This document shows, one piece after another, positions 17,038-27,381 of a stretch of DNA of 64,000 nt. Position 1 is the stretch's first letter. The number at the start of each line of letters is the position of its first letter. This stretch comes from Mycobacterium sp. 1164966.3 (lineage in GTDB: Bacteria; Actinomycetota; Actinomycetes; Mycobacteriales; Mycobacteriaceae): the NCBI RefSeq assembly GCF_001665395.1, contig NZ_LZSG01000044.1, positions 248,001 to 312,000 of the forward strand, in the 5' to 3' direction. Below the pieces are notes generated by a model that did not search any database, was not told where the DNA came from, and saw only the letters and a list, made by a program, of their open reading frames with translations. The position numbers and the translations under genes were made by a program.

Positions 17038-18000
17038 CTAGCTGATGCCGACCACGTCTTGCGCGATGGCAGCCACGCGGGTCTGCGCAGCGGAGACGAT
17101 GCGTTGCCGGTTCTTGTGCGCCTCTTCGTAGGCGATGATCGCGCGAACGTCGTTGGCGGCCGTCAGCTCTTTGATCGCGGCCACCGCGTCGTTCACGTTG
17201 AGGTCGTCGTAGTTCTTGATCGGCAACTCGTGAGCGTCGAGAACGCCGACGGCGGTGCGCCCGGAGTGCAGCGTGTCGGCGACTCGGTTGGCGCCCTCGG
17301 CGCGCGTGACGCGCTCGGCCGCCTTCAGAGCGGCGTTCTGCGAAGCAGAAAGCGCCTTCGCCGCGATTTCGCCGGCGTTCCCGCCACGCTTGATCAGGTC
17401 GTTGACCGCGGGACCGGTGGAGCGCACTGCGTCGACGGCCCTGTCCAGCCCACGCGCCGACCACGCCGCCGGCAGGTTGAACAACTTCACCGCCGTGCCG
17501 GCGGCTGCCTGCAGCGGGGTGCGACGAAGTGCGGCCGGTCCCCCGAGGGCGTCTTCGGCCAACACTGTGGTCAGCCAGTCCACGGTCGCGGCGTGCGCGC
17601 TGATCAACCGGTCGGCGAGCTCCACAATGTCCTTGCGCTCGGCGGCCACCGCCAAAGCTTTGGCGTAACGGGCCCGGTCCAGCAGCTGGTCTTCCAGCGC
17701 AAGGTCGCCCAACAGCGCCTCATCGAACGGCTGGGCCTGTTCGGTCAGCGCCTTGACCGCCGCGGCGGCGCGGCCCAGGAACGGGCCGATCACGTCGGGG
17801 TAGCCGCCGAGGTCCCGTATCGCACGCTCGATCGCTTCTGCGCGCTCGCGGCCATGGGCGGCGTTCTGCGAGAGCTCACGGCGCACGGCCTCGGTGCGCG
17901 CCTGAGCGACCCGGGTTTCCGCGACCTGGATCTCGGTGCTGGTCAGATCGAGAAGAGTGCGCAGTTGTGCCAGCAGTCTCGAGGTATCGGGTGCAGTCAT
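17038..18000 (-). CDS. Ferritin-like helical protein
   Basis: A 320-residue protein with an alpha-helical N-terminal half that looks like a ferritin-like four-helix bundle: LTSTEIQVAETR, GRERAEAIERAIRDLGG, LALEDQLLDRARY and LADRLISAHAATVDWL place acidic residues at helix positions used for di-iron or structural roles. The C-terminal about 150 residues are Ala-rich and amphipathic without a recognised domain. No signal peptide. It lies downstream of ssrA on the same strand with no close partner. Family function is unclear; iron storage should not be assumed. Confidence 0.6.
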   Translation of the reverse strand: MTAPDTSRLLAQLRTLLDLTSTEIQVAETRVAQARTEAVRRELSQNAAHGRERAEAIERAIRDLGGYPDVIGPFLGRAAAAVKALTEQAQPFDEALLGDLALEDQLLDRARYAKALAVAAERKDIVELADRLISAHAATVDWLTTVLAEDALGGPAALRRTPLQAAAGTAVKLFNLPAAWSARGLDRAVDAVRSTGPAVNDLIKRGGNAGEIAAKALSASQNAALKAAERVTRAEGANRVADTLHSGRTAVGVLDAHELPIKNYDDLNVNDAVAAIKELTAANDVRAIIAYEEAHKNRQRIVSAAQTRVAAIAQDVVGIS

Positions 18001-18153
18001 CAGTAGACCTCCTGGGGTTGACGATTGGTTGTCGGCGCGAGATGTGCCCGTAACTTTCGGCTACCCCGGCTGGCCGCAGCCTCAACATTTAACAGCCAGT
18101 TGTGACGTAGGTCGCATTGACTAATCGGTCATTCCGTATCGCGAAAGATGCGT

Positions 18154-18999
18154 TCAGATCACGAAATTCAGGCGCTCGGCAATCTGCGCCGCGACATCCT
18201 TGTCACCACCGAGCTCGACGTCTTGGCTGCGCGCCGGACACATCGGCCGCCCGCCCGCGAGCCTGGTGAACTGCAGCCCGTCGAGCCGGATGGTCGCCGT
18301 CGGCTGCTGCCCACCGAAGTCGTCGACCACCTGGGCCCGGCCGTCGACGCTGACCCGGATGTCGCGGGAAAGCGGACCGGTCAGCTCGAAAAGAACTCGT
18401 GAACCGTCGGGGGCCTTGCCCCGCTTTCCGACGACGAACCCCATGGTGCCTTCGATCTCATCGAGCGACAGTTGCGACGCGCGCCCGCCGAGTTCGTCGT
18501 CGGACGACGGCCGCTGCAGTGCCATCCGGATGTCCTGCTCGTGCATCCAGCAGTCGAAAACCCGCACCCGCATGAACCGCCCATAGCTCTCCGGACCCAC
18601 CGGCGTCACGGTCAGCGCGTTCCACTCGTCGTCGGACATGCGAGGCAAGACCTCGCGGCGTCCTCGAGTCACCGAACGGAATTTCTCGAGGACGCTGGCA
18701 CCCGATTCCCCGCTGAGATGCCGCACCCAGCATTCGTTCAACGCGCCGATGTCGTTGCGTACATGATCGAGTTCCTTGACGTCCACGTCCGGCTCGGGCG
18801 GGGAGACGCCGGCCAGGAATGACTCGGTCCCGATGATGTGCGACACCACCGACTGCACGTTCCAGGCAGGCAGCGGCGTTAGTGCCTGCCACCCTGACTC
18901 GGGCAGCCCGTCGAGCAGCGCGTCGATGGAATCCCAGACTTCGAAGAGGCCGGACAAAACGTCGGACTTGTCGAGCGTGGTGAGGGGTCGGTCGGCCAT
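18154..18999 (-). CDS. Maleylpyruvate isomerase-like mycothiol-dependent enzyme
   Basis: A 281-residue actinobacterial protein with an N-terminal DinB/maleylpyruvate isomerase-type helical domain: LPAWNVQSVVSHIIGTE, then RVFDCWMHEQDIR, where His residues of the first and last helix form the metal site in the family. The C-terminal part is an SCP2-like beta domain (VLFELTGPLSRDIRVSVDGR). Such proteins use or handle mycothiol adducts. It is separated from smpB by 48 bp on the same strand and may belong to the same transcription unit. Substrate unknown. Confidence 0.75.
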   Translation of the reverse strand: MADRPLTTLDKSDVLSGLFEVWDSIDALLDGLPESGWQALTPLPAWNVQSVVSHIIGTESFLAGVSPPEPDVDVKELDHVRNDIGALNECWVRHLSGESGASVLEKFRSVTRGRREVLPRMSDDEWNALTVTPVGPESYGRFMRVRVFDCWMHEQDIRMALQRPSSDDELGGRASQLSLDEIEGTMGFVVGKRGKAPDGSRVLFELTGPLSRDIRVSVDGRAQVVDDFGGQQPTATIRLDGLQFTRLAGGRPMCPARSQDVELGGDKDVAAQIAERLNFVI

Positions 19000-19047
19000 G
19001 GTCGGATCGTAAGCCGCGAGGCGTCGAATCGCGCTAACCCGCGGCGA

Positions 19048-19539
19048 TCAGCTCATGCCCTTGGCCCGACGGCCGAGTTCCCGGACCACTTCGCGCTGGG
19101 CATCGCGGCGGGCCATGTCCTGACGTTTGTCGTAGGCTCGCTTGCCGCGCGCCAATGCGAGCTCGACCTTCACCTTCCCTTCGGAGAAATACAGAGACAA
19201 CGGCACCAGGGCGAGGTTGCCGTCGCGAATCTTGCCGATCAGGGTGTCGATCTGGCGCCTATGCAACAGCAATTTCCGGTTGCGACGTGGATCGTGGTTG
19301 GTCCAACTGCCGTGCTGATACTCAGGAATGTGCAGGTTGCGCAGCCACACCTCGCCGTCGTCAACCGTTGCGAACGCATCGGCCAGCGAGGCTTGGCCCT
19401 CGCGCAGACTCTTCACCTCGGTGCCTTGCAACGCCACCCCGGCCTCGAAGAGCTCGACGATCGCGTAGTTGTGCCGCGCCTTGCGATTGGTGGCGATGAT
19501 CTGTCTGCCACCACGCTTGCCGGAAGGCTTGTCGGCCAC
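19048..19539 (-). CDS. smpB: SsrA-binding protein SmpB
   Basis: A 163-residue RNA-binding protein, the obligate partner of tmRNA in trans-translation. It shows the family landmarks ATNRKARHNYAIVE, GVALQGTEVKSLREGQ, LHIPEY and the C-terminal KRQDMARRDAQREV basic tail that reaches the decoding centre. The GTG at 19537-19539 is the start, 4 bp downstream of the ftsX stop. The coupling ftsE-ftsX-smpB and the proximity to ssrA match other mycobacteria. Confidence 0.97.
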   Translation of the reverse strand: MADKPSGKRGGRQIIATNRKARHNYAIVELFEAGVALQGTEVKSLREGQASLADAFATVDDGEVWLRNLHIPEYQHGSWTNHDPRRNRKLLLHRRQIDTLIGKIRDGNLALVPLSLYFSEGKVKVELALARGKRAYDKRQDMARRDAQREVVRELGRRAKGMS

Positions 19540-19543
19540 CGCT

Positions 19544-20437
19544 TTACCGCCGCATGTATATGCGCAATGTCACATACGCCGTCAACCCGGACATCGCAAC
19601 GCCCAGCAGGAAGAGCCACGGCGTGATGTCGAGGATGTTGATGTAGTCGACTTTCGCGATCAGGTTGGCTTGGTAGAACTGGCTCAGCGCACTGTCCAGG
19701 AACAACGCCCGAACCACGAGCAGGCCCACGATGGCGATGCCCACGCCGACCGTCGCGGCCACCATGGCCTCCACTAGGAAAGGCAGCTGCGTGTACCAGC
19801 GGCTGGCGCCCACCAGGCGCATGATGCCGATCTCGGTGCGCCGCGTATAGGCGGCAACCTGAACCATGTTGGCGATCAGCAGGATCGCCCCGACGGCCTG
19901 GACCAGGGCAACGGCGAACGCGACGTTGCTCAGGCCGTTCAGAACCGCGAACAGGCGGTCGATCAGTTCCTTCTCGTTGAGCACGTGGTCCACCCCGGGC
20001 TGGCCCTGCATTGCGGCGTCGAAATCCTTGTGCTCTTCGGGGTTGTCCAGTTTGACGATGAACGACGCCGGAAACGAGTCCTTCCCGGCCACGTCCTTGA
20101 ACTGCGGGAACTTGCGGATCGCGTCGGCGTAGGCGTCGTCGCGATTGAGGAACCGCACCGACTTGACGTCCTTGCGCGCCTCGATCTTCCCGCGCAATGC
20201 CTTACATGGATCGGCGTCGCACGCAGGGTCGTTGGCCGAGACGTCGGTAGTCAAGAACACCTGGGATTCGACCCGATCCAGGTAGATGGCCCGCGAGTGC
20301 TCAGCCAACTGGACGACCAGCAGCCCGCCGCCGAACAAGCCGACCGAGATCGCGGTGGTCAGAATCATCGCCACGGTCATGGTGATGTTGCGAAGAAGGC
20401 CGGTGACGACCTCGTTGAACAGGAAGCCGAAGCGCAC
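19544..20437 (-). CDS. ftsX: Cell division protein FtsX
   Basis: A 297-residue membrane protein, the permease-like subunit of the FtsEX complex that activates peptidoglycan hydrolases at the septum. There is one transmembrane helix near residues 20-45 ([18 protein letters not shown]), a large extracellular loop with a Cys pair (DPACDADPC), and three C-terminal membrane helices. Start is GTG at 20435-20437, adjoining the ftsE stop without a gap. Confidence 0.96.
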   Translation of the reverse strand: MRFGFLFNEVVTGLLRNITMTVAMILTTAISVGLFGGGLLVVQLAEHSRAIYLDRVESQVFLTTDVSANDPACDADPCKALRGKIEARKDVKSVRFLNRDDAYADAIRKFPQFKDVAGKDSFPASFIVKLDNPEEHKDFDAAMQGQPGVDHVLNEKELIDRLFAVLNGLSNVAFAVALVQAVGAILLIANMVQVAAYTRRTEIGIMRLVGASRWYTQLPFLVEAMVAATVGVGIAIVGLLVVRALFLDSALSQFYQANLIAKVDYINILDITPWLFLLGVAMSGLTAYVTLRIYMRR

Positions 20438-21127
20438 TTAACGATCCATCCCGTATACGCCGCGCTGTTCATCACGAACCAGCCTGCCCAGTGACAGCTC
20501 GACCACGCGCTGCCGCATCGCGTCGACGATGTGGTGGTCGTGAGTTGCCATCACCACCGTCGTGCCGGTGCGATTGATGCGTTCGAGCAAATCCATGATG
20601 TCCTGACTCGTGTCGGGGTCGAGGTTGCCGGTGGGCTCGTCGGCCAGCAGTACCAGCGGACGGTTGACGAAGGCCCGGGCGATCGCGACGCGCTGTTGTT
20701 CGCCACCCGACAGCTCGTTCGGTAGCCGGTTGGCTTTGCCGGAGAGGCCCACCGTCTCGAGCACGTCGGGCACCACCCGGTTGATCGTGTCGGTGCGCTT
20801 GCCTATCACCTCGAGCGCGAAGGCGACATTGTCGAACACGGTCTTTTGCTGGAGCAACCGGAAGTCCTGGAAGACGCAGCCGATCACCTGACGCAGCTTC
20901 GGTATGTGGCGGCCACGCAACTTGTTCACGTGGAACTTCGACACCCGGACGTCGCCGGTGGTAGGCGCCTCCGCACCCAGCAGGAGCCGCATGAACGTCG
21001 ACTTGCCCGAGCCCGACGGGCCGATCAGGAAAACGAACTCACCCTTGTCGATCTTGACGTTGACGTCATCCAACGCCGGACGTGCCGAGGATTTGTACTG
21101 CTTGCTGACATGGTCCAGCGTGATCAT
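20438..21127 (-). CDS. ftsE: Cell division ATP-binding protein FtsE
   Basis: The 229-residue ABC ATPase of FtsEX. I chose ATG at 21125-21127 ([11 protein letters not shown]) because this is the usual N-terminus, although the frame is open for some 400 bp upstream. Walker A is GPSGSGKST, the Q-loop VFQDFRLL, the signature LSGGEQQRV, Walker B VLLADEP, and the switch His in MATHDH. It directly precedes ftsX on the transcript. Confidence 0.97.
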   Translation of the reverse strand: MITLDHVSKQYKSSARPALDDVNVKIDKGEFVFLIGPSGSGKSTFMRLLLGAEAPTTGDVRVSKFHVNKLRGRHIPKLRQVIGCVFQDFRLLQQKTVFDNVAFALEVIGKRTDTINRVVPDVLETVGLSGKANRLPNELSGGEQQRVAIARAFVNRPLVLLADEPTGNLDPDTSQDIMDLLERINRTGTTVVMATHDHHIVDAMRQRVVELSLGRLVRDEQRGVYGMDR

Positions 21128-21171
21128 CACGGGTCGCCAGTGTAGCGGTGATTTTCGCCGGGTCGCGACGG

Positions 21172-21654
21172 TCAGCCCGCCGGGCGCGACGGGGTGGGCG
21201 CCGGACCGGGCCCCGGCATGGGTTGCTGTGGCGGCGTTGTCGTCGGCGCTGGCGTCGTGGTCGGAGTCGTCGTCGCCGGACAGAACGGCGCAGGTAACAG
21301 GCACGGCGGGGTGGACGGGGTGGTGGTCGTGCTCGGCGGGCTCGGCTCCGTCGCGCTCGTGGTCGTCGGCGTAGGGGTGATCGTCACGGTCGACGGTTTT
21401 GGGTCCACTCGCTCGCGCGGCACCCAGGTCCAGTTCGGGTTGGGCTCGAAGCCCGGCGGCACCACCTGGGCGGGCGGAGGCTTGGGCGAAGGCTCCGCGC
21501 GATAGGTGTCGTAGACCCACCACACCGCCAGGAACGCCAAGATCAGCGCAACCGTGGAAGTGCGGACCCGGCCGCCGAAGATGTAACCAGGCCAGCGCCG
21601 GTTCGCCTCGTCGTCGTTGTTCTTCTCCAGGATCTTGAAAGTGAACTTCACCAC
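21172..21654 (-). CDS. Pro/Thr-rich single-pass membrane protein
   Basis: The 160-residue protein has one hydrophobic helix ([15 protein letters not shown]) near residue 37-51, followed by a long low-complexity extracellular tail of Thr-Pro repeats typical of cell-wall-spanning segments in mycobacteria. A conserved mycobacterial gene at this place lies between ftsE and the MscS gene. Its GTG start overlaps the mscS stop by 1 bp. No enzymatic motif. The tail could be O-mannosylated, which is inference from composition. Confidence 0.75.
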   Translation of the reverse strand: MVKFTFKILEKNNDDEANRRWPGYIFGGRVRTSTVALILAFLAVWWVYDTYRAEPSPKPPPAQVVPPGFEPNPNWTWVPRERVDPKPSTVTITPTPTTTSATEPSPPSTTTTPSTPPCLLPAPFCPATTTPTTTPAPTTTPPQQPMPGPGPAPTPSRPAG

Positions 21655-22625
21655 TAGCGCACCGGCCCCGGAGTTTTCTCCTCCGCCGCCTCGGCGGCGG
21701 GCACCGCGGGATCTTCGACCAGGCCCACCGTCGCGTCGGCCGCGGTCACGATGCCGGCGCGGGCGAGCGCACGCAGGACGAGCACCCGCAATTGCCGGCC
21801 CGCCTCGAACTGCTTGCCGGGCAATGTGCGAGCGACCAGCCGCAGGGTGACGGTGTCGAGTTCAATCCGCTCCACGCCCATCACCGTCGGGGCGTCCAGC
21901 AGCAATTCGCCCAGCACCTTGTCGTCGAGCGCGTGCTCACATTCCTGGTGCAACACGTCGTTGACCCGGTTCAGATCGGCGTTGGTCGACACCGGGATGT
22001 CCACCACTGCGCGGGCCCAGTCCTTGGACAGGTTGATCGACTTGACGATCTGCCCGTTGGGAACGGTGAACACTTCGCCGTCGGGAGAACGCAGCCTGGT
22101 CACCCGCAATGTCACATTCTCGACGGTGCCGGTCGCGTCCGTCGTGGAACCCACGATGGTGAGCTTGACCAGATCACCGAAGCCGTATTGGCGCTCGACG
22201 ATGATGAAAAAGCCGGCCAGCAGGTCCTTGACCAACTGCTGAGCGCCGAAGCCCAGCGCCGCGCCGATTACCGTCGCCGGTGCCACTAGACCACCCACCG
22301 AGAACCGCAGGATGTCGGCGATCTGAAGCATGACGACGATGGCGATGATGACGATCGACACCCAGGAGATCACCGAAGCCACTGCCTGACGGTGTTTGGT
22401 GGCCTCCGATCGCACCAGCGCATCGCTTTCCGCGAAGCCCTCGTCGAGCTGCCGGGTGATCTGTTGGGCCACCCACGTGACGAAGCGGACCGCCAGCACC
22501 GCTCCGATGAGAAGCAGGACAATCCTCAGGCCACGGTTGATGATCCAGTCGCCGAAGTGGCCGCGCCAGAAATCGTGCCAGCGCTGCGCCATCGATATTG
22601 CGAGCACAGTTGTATTAGTCGTCAT
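21654..22625 (-). CDS. MscS-family mechanosensitive channel
   Basis: A 323-residue small-conductance mechanosensitive channel. There are membrane helices at about 30-55 and 85-110, then the pore-lining helix and MscS signature [20 protein letters not shown] followed by [14 protein letters not shown], and a beta-rich cytoplasmic domain ([13 protein letters not shown]). It protects cells during osmotic downshift in the known family. It overlaps the 3' end of prfB by 11 bp and continues into the Pro/Thr-rich gene, so prfB-mscS-orf form a unit. Confidence 0.88.
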   Translation of the reverse strand: MTTNTTVLAISMAQRWHDFWRGHFGDWIINRGLRIVLLLIGAVLAVRFVTWVAQQITRQLDEGFAESDALVRSEATKHRQAVASVISWVSIVIIAIVVMLQIADILRFSVGGLVAPATVIGAALGFGAQQLVKDLLAGFFIIVERQYGFGDLVKLTIVGSTTDATGTVENVTLRVTRLRSPDGEVFTVPNGQIVKSINLSKDWARAVVDIPVSTNADLNRVNDVLHQECEHALDDKVLGELLLDAPTVMGVERIELDTVTLRLVARTLPGKQFEAGRQLRVLVLRALARAGIVTAADATVGLVEDPAVPAAEAAEEKTPGPVR

Positions 22626-23721
22626 CTTTTCGGTTGCGCCACCGGATTCCCGCTTCCAGGAACCCGTCGATGTCTCCGTCCAGGACGGCCGCCGGATTGC
22701 CGACTTCGTACTCGGTCCGCAGATCCTTGACCATCTGATACGGATGAAGGACGTAGGAGCGCATCTGGTTACCCCAGGAGCTGCCGCCCTCCCCTTTCAA
22801 CGCGTCCAGCTCTGCACGTTCTTCTAAACGCTTGCGCTCCAACAGTTTTGCTTGGAGCACTCGCATCGCGGAAACTTTGTTCTGCAGTTGCGACTTTTCG
22901 TTCTGACAAGTCACGACGATACCCGTTGGGATGTGGGTCAAACGCACCGCCGAGTCAGTGGTGTTCACCGACTGGCCACCCGGCCCGCTGGAGCGGTAGA
23001 CGTCTACCCGCACGTCGCCTTCCGGAATGTCGATGTGATCGGTGGTTTCCACCACCGGCAGCACCTCGACTTCCGCGAACGACGTCTGCCGCCGGCTCTG
23101 GTTGTCGAACGGGCTGATCCGGACCAGCCGGTGGGTGCCCTGCTCGACCGACAGCGTGCCGTAGGCGAACGGCGCATGCACGGCGAAGGTGGCGCTCTTG
23201 ATTCCCGCTTCTTCGGCATAGGAGGTGTCGAACACCTCGACCGGATACTTGTGCTGCTCGGCCCAACGGATGTACATCCGCATCAACATCTCGGCCCAGT
23301 CTGCGGCGTCCACGCCGCCGGCACCGGAACGGATGGTGATCAGCGCCTCGCGCTCGTCGTACTCACCCGAGAGCAGGGTGCGCACCTCGGCGGCCTCGAT
23401 CTCGTCGTGCAGCTCTTTGAGCTCGGCGTCAGCCTCGGCCAGCGCGTCCGCTTCGCCCTCCTCGGTCGCCAATTCGTAGAGCACCGGCAGGTCGTCGAGG
23501 CGTTGCCGCAACTCCTCGACCCGGCGCAGCTCCCCCTGGGTGTGGGATAACTCACTTGTCACCTTCTGCGCCCGCGCTTGGTCGTCCCACAATTTCGGAT
23601 CGGAAGCCTCCACTTCGAGCTTCTCGATGCGCCTGCGCAGACCGTCCACGTCGAGCACCCTCTCCACCGTGGTCAGGGTGGCGTCGAGGGCGGCGATGTC
23701 GGCTTGACGGTCGGGTTCCAC
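22615..23721 (-). CDS. prfB: Peptide chain release factor 2
   Basis: A 368-residue class I release factor for UGA and UAA codons. GGQ is in [19 protein letters not shown], and the RF2 anticodon-like tripeptide SPF is in VRISPFDNQ. Start chosen at GTG 23719-23721 ([13 protein letters not shown]), since the family begins there; the upstream open frame is not conserved-looking. No programmed +1 frameshift site of the enterobacterial kind is present near the N-terminus. Confidence 0.96.
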   Translation of the reverse strand: MEPDRQADIAALDATLTTVERVLDVDGLRRRIEKLEVEASDPKLWDDQARAQKVTSELSHTQGELRRVEELRQRLDDLPVLYELATEEGEADALAEADAELKELHDEIEAAEVRTLLSGEYDEREALITIRSGAGGVDAADWAEMLMRMYIRWAEQHKYPVEVFDTSYAEEAGIKSATFAVHAPFAYGTLSVEQGTHRLVRISPFDNQSRRQTSFAEVEVLPVVETTDHIDIPEGDVRVDVYRSSGPGGQSVNTTDSAVRLTHIPTGIVVTCQNEKSQLQNKVSAMRVLQAKLLERKRLEERAELDALKGEGGSSWGNQMRSYVLHPYQMVKDLRTEYEVGNPAAVLDGDIDGFLEAGIRWRNRKDDD

Positions 23722-23870
23722 AGCCGCCCACGTTACCGGCGCCCCTGTTCGCGCCGCGACCAGCGGCGCACCGTTTAGCATCAAATGGCAATCGTGTGCA
23801 GCCCGAGACTGCGACGCCCAGCCCCTCTCAGCCCTTTGCGTCGCGGCCGGACACAAATAGAAGGTTGAGT

Positions 23871-25229
23871 ATGCGTCCATATCACGTCGCGATCGTCGGT
23901 TCGGGGCCGTCGGGATTCTTTGCTGCGGCATCGTTGCTGAAGGCCGCCGATGCGTCCGATGAGATTGACGTCGCCGTCGACATGCTGGAAATGCTGCCGA
24001 CGCCCTGGGGGCTGGTGCGTTCCGGCGTCGCGCCCGACCACCCCAAGATCAAGTCGATCAGCAAACAATTCGAGAAGACCGCCGCCGACCCCCGCTTCCG
24101 GTTCTTCGGCAACGTGATCGTGGGCGAGCACGTCGAGTCCGCCGAACTGGCCGAGCAGTACGACGCCGTCATCTACGCCGTGGGCGCGCAGTCCGATCGC
24201 GCGTTGAACATTCCCGGCGAAGATCTGCCGGGCAGCATCGCCGCCGTCGACTTCGTGGGGTGGTACAACGCCCACCCCAACTTCGAGCAGATGGCACCGG
24301 ACCTGTCGGGCGCGCGGGCGGTGGTCATCGGCAACGGCAATGTCGCGCTCGATGTGGCACGCATTCTGATCACCGACCCCAAGGTGTTGGCAGAAACCGA
24401 CATTGCCGATCACGCGCTGGAATCGCTGCGGCCATGCGGGGTCGAGGAAGTGGTGATCGTCGGGCGGCGCGGGCCGCTGCAAGCCGCGTTCACCACGCTG
24501 GAGTTGCGCGAGCTCGCCGACCTCGAAGGTGTCGACGTGGTGCTCGATCCGGCGGAGCTGGAAGGCATCAGCGACGAGGACGCGGCCGCGGTGGGCAAGG
24601 TCTGCAAGCAGAACATCGCCGTGCTGCGCGGCTACGCCGGTCGCGAGCCACGCCCGGGGCATCGACGGATGGTATTCCGGTTCCGGACGTCGCCGATCGA
24701 GATCAAAGGCGACGGCAAAGTGGAGCGGATTGTGCTGGGCCGCAACGAGCTTGTCACCGACGAGAGCGGGCGAGTCACGGCCAGGGACACCGGCGAGCGC
24801 GAAGAGCTGCCGGTTCAGCTGGTGGTGCGCTCGGTGGGTTACCGCGGCGTGCCCACCCCGGGGCTGCCGTTCGACGAAAAGAACGCAACCATTCCCAACA
24901 CCGCCGGCCGGGTGGAGAGCAGCCGCAACGAATACGTCGTCGGATGGATCAAGCGCGGGCCGACGGGCGTGATCGGTACCAACAAGAAGGACTCACAGGA
25001 CACCGTCGACACATTGCTGTCCGATCTGGGCGGCGCCGAGCTGGCGGATTTCCCACCGGACCATGCCGACAAGCTGACGGAGTGGCTGGCCCAACGGCAG
25101 CCGAAGCTGATCACGTCGGCGCACTGGGATGTCATCGACCGCTTTGAGCGCGCCGCCGGAGAACCGCAGGGGCGCCCGCGGGTCAAGCTGCCGAATCTGG
25201 CCGAGCTGCTGCGCGTCGGCCACGGCTGA
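23871..25229 (+). CDS. fprA: NADPH:ferredoxin reductase FprA
   Basis: A 452-residue adrenodoxin-reductase-like flavoprotein that passes electrons from NADPH to ferredoxins serving cytochromes P450. FAD-binding [14 protein letters not shown] lies at the N-terminus, and the NADPH-binding [13 protein letters not shown] with [14 protein letters not shown] mid-protein; the C-terminal [17 protein letters not shown] segment is characteristic. ATG at 23871 follows AAGGTTGAGT. It is divergent from prfB and converges with the AgpS-like gene. Confidence 0.95.
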   Translation: MRPYHVAIVGSGPSGFFAAASLLKAADASDEIDVAVDMLEMLPTPWGLVRSGVAPDHPKIKSISKQFEKTAADPRFRFFGNVIVGEHVESAELAEQYDAVIYAVGAQSDRALNIPGEDLPGSIAAVDFVGWYNAHPNFEQMAPDLSGARAVVIGNGNVALDVARILITDPKVLAETDIADHALESLRPCGVEEVVIVGRRGPLQAAFTTLELRELADLEGVDVVLDPAELEGISDEDAAAVGKVCKQNIAVLRGYAGREPRPGHRRMVFRFRTSPIEIKGDGKVERIVLGRNELVTDESGRVTARDTGEREELPVQLVVRSVGYRGVPTPGLPFDEKNATIPNTAGRVESSRNEYVVGWIKRGPTGVIGTNKKDSQDTVDTLLSDLGGAELADFPPDHADKLTEWLAQRQPKLITSAHWDVIDRFERAAGEPQGRPRVKLPNLAELLRVGHG

Positions 25230-25235
25230 CCACCA

Positions 25236-25338
25236 AAGCGGTCGCAAGCGCGGCGGAGCGGGCCGCGACCATTTACAGATCGAAGCGGTCGCAAGCGCGG
25301 CGGAGCCGGGCGAAGCGGCCGCGACCATTTACAGGTCG
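25236..25338. repeat. Imperfect tandem duplication spanning the agpS-like stop
   Basis: Copy 1 (25236-25282) and copy 2 (25283-25338) both begin AAGCGGTCGCAAGCGCGGCG and both end with GCGACCATTTACAG plus a TCG. Copy 2 carries about 9 extra bases in the middle. Copy 2 contains the last codons and stop (25329-25331) of the minus-strand AgpS-like gene. The duplication lies in the convergent gap after fprA. Confidence 0.85.
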
Positions 25339-26912
25339 ACGAGCACGCCGGGGTTCAGGATGCCGGCCGGGTCCAGCGCGGACTTGGCCGCGCGCAGGGC
25401 CGCCGCGAACGGGTCCGGGCGCTGTCGGTCATACCACGGTCGGTGGTCGCGACCGACCGCGTGATGGTGGGTGATGGTGCCGCCGTTAGTGCTGATCGCT
25501 TCGGACACTGCGGCTTTGATCTCGTCCCACTGCGCCTCGAGTGAGCCCCACCGTCCCCCGGCGTAGATGCCGTAATACGGCGCCGGCCCGTCGGGGTAGA
25601 CGTGGGTGAACCGGCAGGTCACCGCCCCGGCCCCGCAGACCTTTTCGATCGCCGTACGCGCCGCGTCGGTCACCGCTGCATGCAGGGCGTCGAATCCGGA
25701 CCAGGTACAAGCTGTTTCAAAAGTCTCGGCGATCACGCCGCGCCGGGCCAGGGCGTCACGCTGGTAGGGCATCCGCAGGAACACCGAGCGCCAGGTTGAT
25801 GAAGCGTCGTTTCCGGTTGTGTCAGTTGGTGTTTCGCGACTGCGACGGGCGATGACTGTGCCGCCGTGTCCGGCCGCGATCTCAACGGCCCGGTCGAGCC
25901 AGGGGTCGATCGGGTGGTCCGCCGACTCGAAGGCGAGCACCAACAGCCCGCCGCCGACCGCGGTGCCCGCATTCAGAAACGCCTCGGCCGGATCCAGCAG
26001 CCGGCAGTTGGCCGGGTACAGACCGGCCTGCGCAATCGTCCGGGTCGCGGCCACCGCCGCAGTCCAATCGTTGAATGCCACCGAGGCCGTCACTTGCCAG
26101 CGCGGCCGGTCCTGCAGCCGCATCCACGCCTCGGTGATGATGCCGAGCGCGCCCTCGGAGCCGAGGAACAACCGGTCCGACGACGGCCCCGCACCGGATC
26201 CGGGCAGTCGCCGTGACTCGCTGACCCCGGCCGGAGTGACCACCCGCAACGACTCGGTCAGGTCGTCGATATGGGTGTACAGCGTCGCGAAGTGCCCGCC
26301 GGCTCGGGTGGCCAGCCAGCCGCCGAGACTCGAGAAACCGAAGGATTGCGGAAAGTGTCGCAGTGTCAGATCGTGCGGGCGCAGCTGTTGCTCGATCCAC
26401 GGACCAAGCGCTCCGGCCTGAATGCGCGCGGCGCGGCTGACCCGGTCCACTTCCAGCACTGAGCTCATGACTGAGACGTCCACCGTTACCGCCGGACCGT
26501 CGAATCGTGGCTCCACCCCACCGACCACCGAGCTGCCACCACCGTAGGGAATCGCCGGAATCCCCTGTCGCGAACACCAATCCAGCACGTCGACCACGTC
26601 CTGTTCGCGGCGCGGCCGGATGATCAGGTCGGGGACGTGGTCGAGGTAGCCGTGCAGGTTGCGCGCGACGTCACGAAACGCCTTGCCGCGCGCGTGTCCG
26701 GCCCGATCCGCGGGGTCGGCCGAACACAGACTCGCCAGCGAGGGCGGCGCAGCGATCCGCGGGGCCGCCAACCCGAGCTCGTTGGGGTTCGGGGGCCGGT
26801 GATCGGTCAGGTCGTGGCCGGGCAGCATCTCGGCGACGCGCGACTCCAAGGTCCGCGTCTCCTGCTCGGAGAGCGCGTCCTCGACTGTGCCCCAACCCCA
26901 CCACGAACGCAT
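25329..26912 (-). CDS. agpS: AgpS-like FAD-linked oxidase
   Basis: A 527-residue flavoenzyme resembling alkyldihydroxyacetonephosphate synthase. The PCMH-type FAD-binding domain shows DLIIRPRREQDVVDVLDW, the glycine-rich IPYGGGSSVVGG and FLGSEGALGIITEAW; the C-terminal cap contains FTHVYPDGPAPYYG and a THHHAVGRDH segment with the active-site histidines. The reading frame ends in one copy of a tandem duplication. The small membrane protein gene lies 9 bp upstream on the same strand. In mycobacteria the actual substrate is not settled. Confidence 0.85.
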   Translation of the reverse strand: MRSWWGWGTVEDALSEQETRTLESRVAEMLPGHDLTDHRPPNPNELGLAAPRIAAPPSLASLCSADPADRAGHARGKAFRDVARNLHGYLDHVPDLIIRPRREQDVVDVLDWCSRQGIPAIPYGGGSSVVGGVEPRFDGPAVTVDVSVMSSVLEVDRVSRAARIQAGALGPWIEQQLRPHDLTLRHFPQSFGFSSLGGWLATRAGGHFATLYTHIDDLTESLRVVTPAGVSESRRLPGSGAGPSSDRLFLGSEGALGIITEAWMRLQDRPRWQVTASVAFNDWTAAVAATRTIAQAGLYPANCRLLDPAEAFLNAGTAVGGGLLVLAFESADHPIDPWLDRAVEIAAGHGGTVIARRSRETPTDTTGNDASSTWRSVFLRMPYQRDALARRGVIAETFETACTWSGFDALHAAVTDAARTAIEKVCGAGAVTCRFTHVYPDGPAPYYGIYAGGRWGSLEAQWDEIKAAVSEAISTNGGTITHHHAVGRDHRPWYDRQRPDPFAAALRAAKSALDPAGILNPGVLVDL

Positions 26913-26921
26913 GCGGCGACG

Positions 26922-27122
26922 TCAGCGTTTGACGACGACGAGCGCTCCGCCGGCGACGAGCAGCACCAGGGCCAGGGCGATCCCCCAGCCGGCACCGGCC
27001 AAAATCCACGTGACGGCCACCAACCCGATCAGCGGCGACAGCGCGAACAGCGTCAGTCCGGGGTGCTGCCTGATCACTTCGAGCGCACTCGTCGCCCGGA
27101 TCCGATCGATTTCCTTGCCCAT
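26922..27122 (-). CDS. Small two-helix membrane protein
   Basis: A 66-residue protein with a charged N-terminus (MGKEIDRIRATSALEVIRQH) and two adjacent hydrophobic helices, FALSPLIGLVAVTWILAG and WGIALALVLLVAGGALVVV, ending in a Lys-Arg. It lies 9 bp ahead of the AgpS-like gene and is probably co-transcribed with it. No known family is recognised. Confidence 0.6.
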   Translation of the reverse strand: MGKEIDRIRATSALEVIRQHPGLTLFALSPLIGLVAVTWILAGAGWGIALALVLLVAGGALVVVKR

Positions 27123-27340
27123 GGGATTCAGAATGCCAGAGAATTTGGTTTTCGCCGTTTTTTGCCGGATGACCCGGACGCCTGAACTGGCGAGCTCGTC
27201 ACACCTGCCACTCGGCTACCAGAACGAGGACCGTGTCGCGGTTATTGAATTCGATAGCGCGGGTGATACCAGATCGCAGCATCAGTGGGTCCGGCCCAGT
27301 AAGCAATGAATTACTTGCTGGACTCAAGTGATTGGCTGAG

Positions 27341-27354
27341 ATGACCAATGGCCC
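27341..27354. promoter_or_regulatory. Candidate DosR-box-like site
   Basis: ATGACCAATGGCCC matches the core of the dormancy regulator DosR site (GGGACY, then GNCCC) except for its first two bases. It lies 27 bp upstream of the first codon of an Acg-type nitroreductase remnant, a family regulated by DosR in M. tuberculosis. Only this one site was seen. Confidence 0.4.
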
Positions 27355-27381
27355 TATTGACGCAGACCATGCGTTCGTACC

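Noticed and set aside
20438-21523. A longer FtsE with about 130 extra N-terminal residues
   Set aside because: The added region is the antisense of the Pro/Thr-rich gene's neighbourhood and is low complexity, while [11 protein letters not shown] at 21127 is the standard FtsE start.
23722-23931. N-terminal extension of prfB
   Set aside because: RF2 homologues begin at [13 protein letters not shown]. The upstream part is divergent from fprA's leader and shows no conserved pattern.
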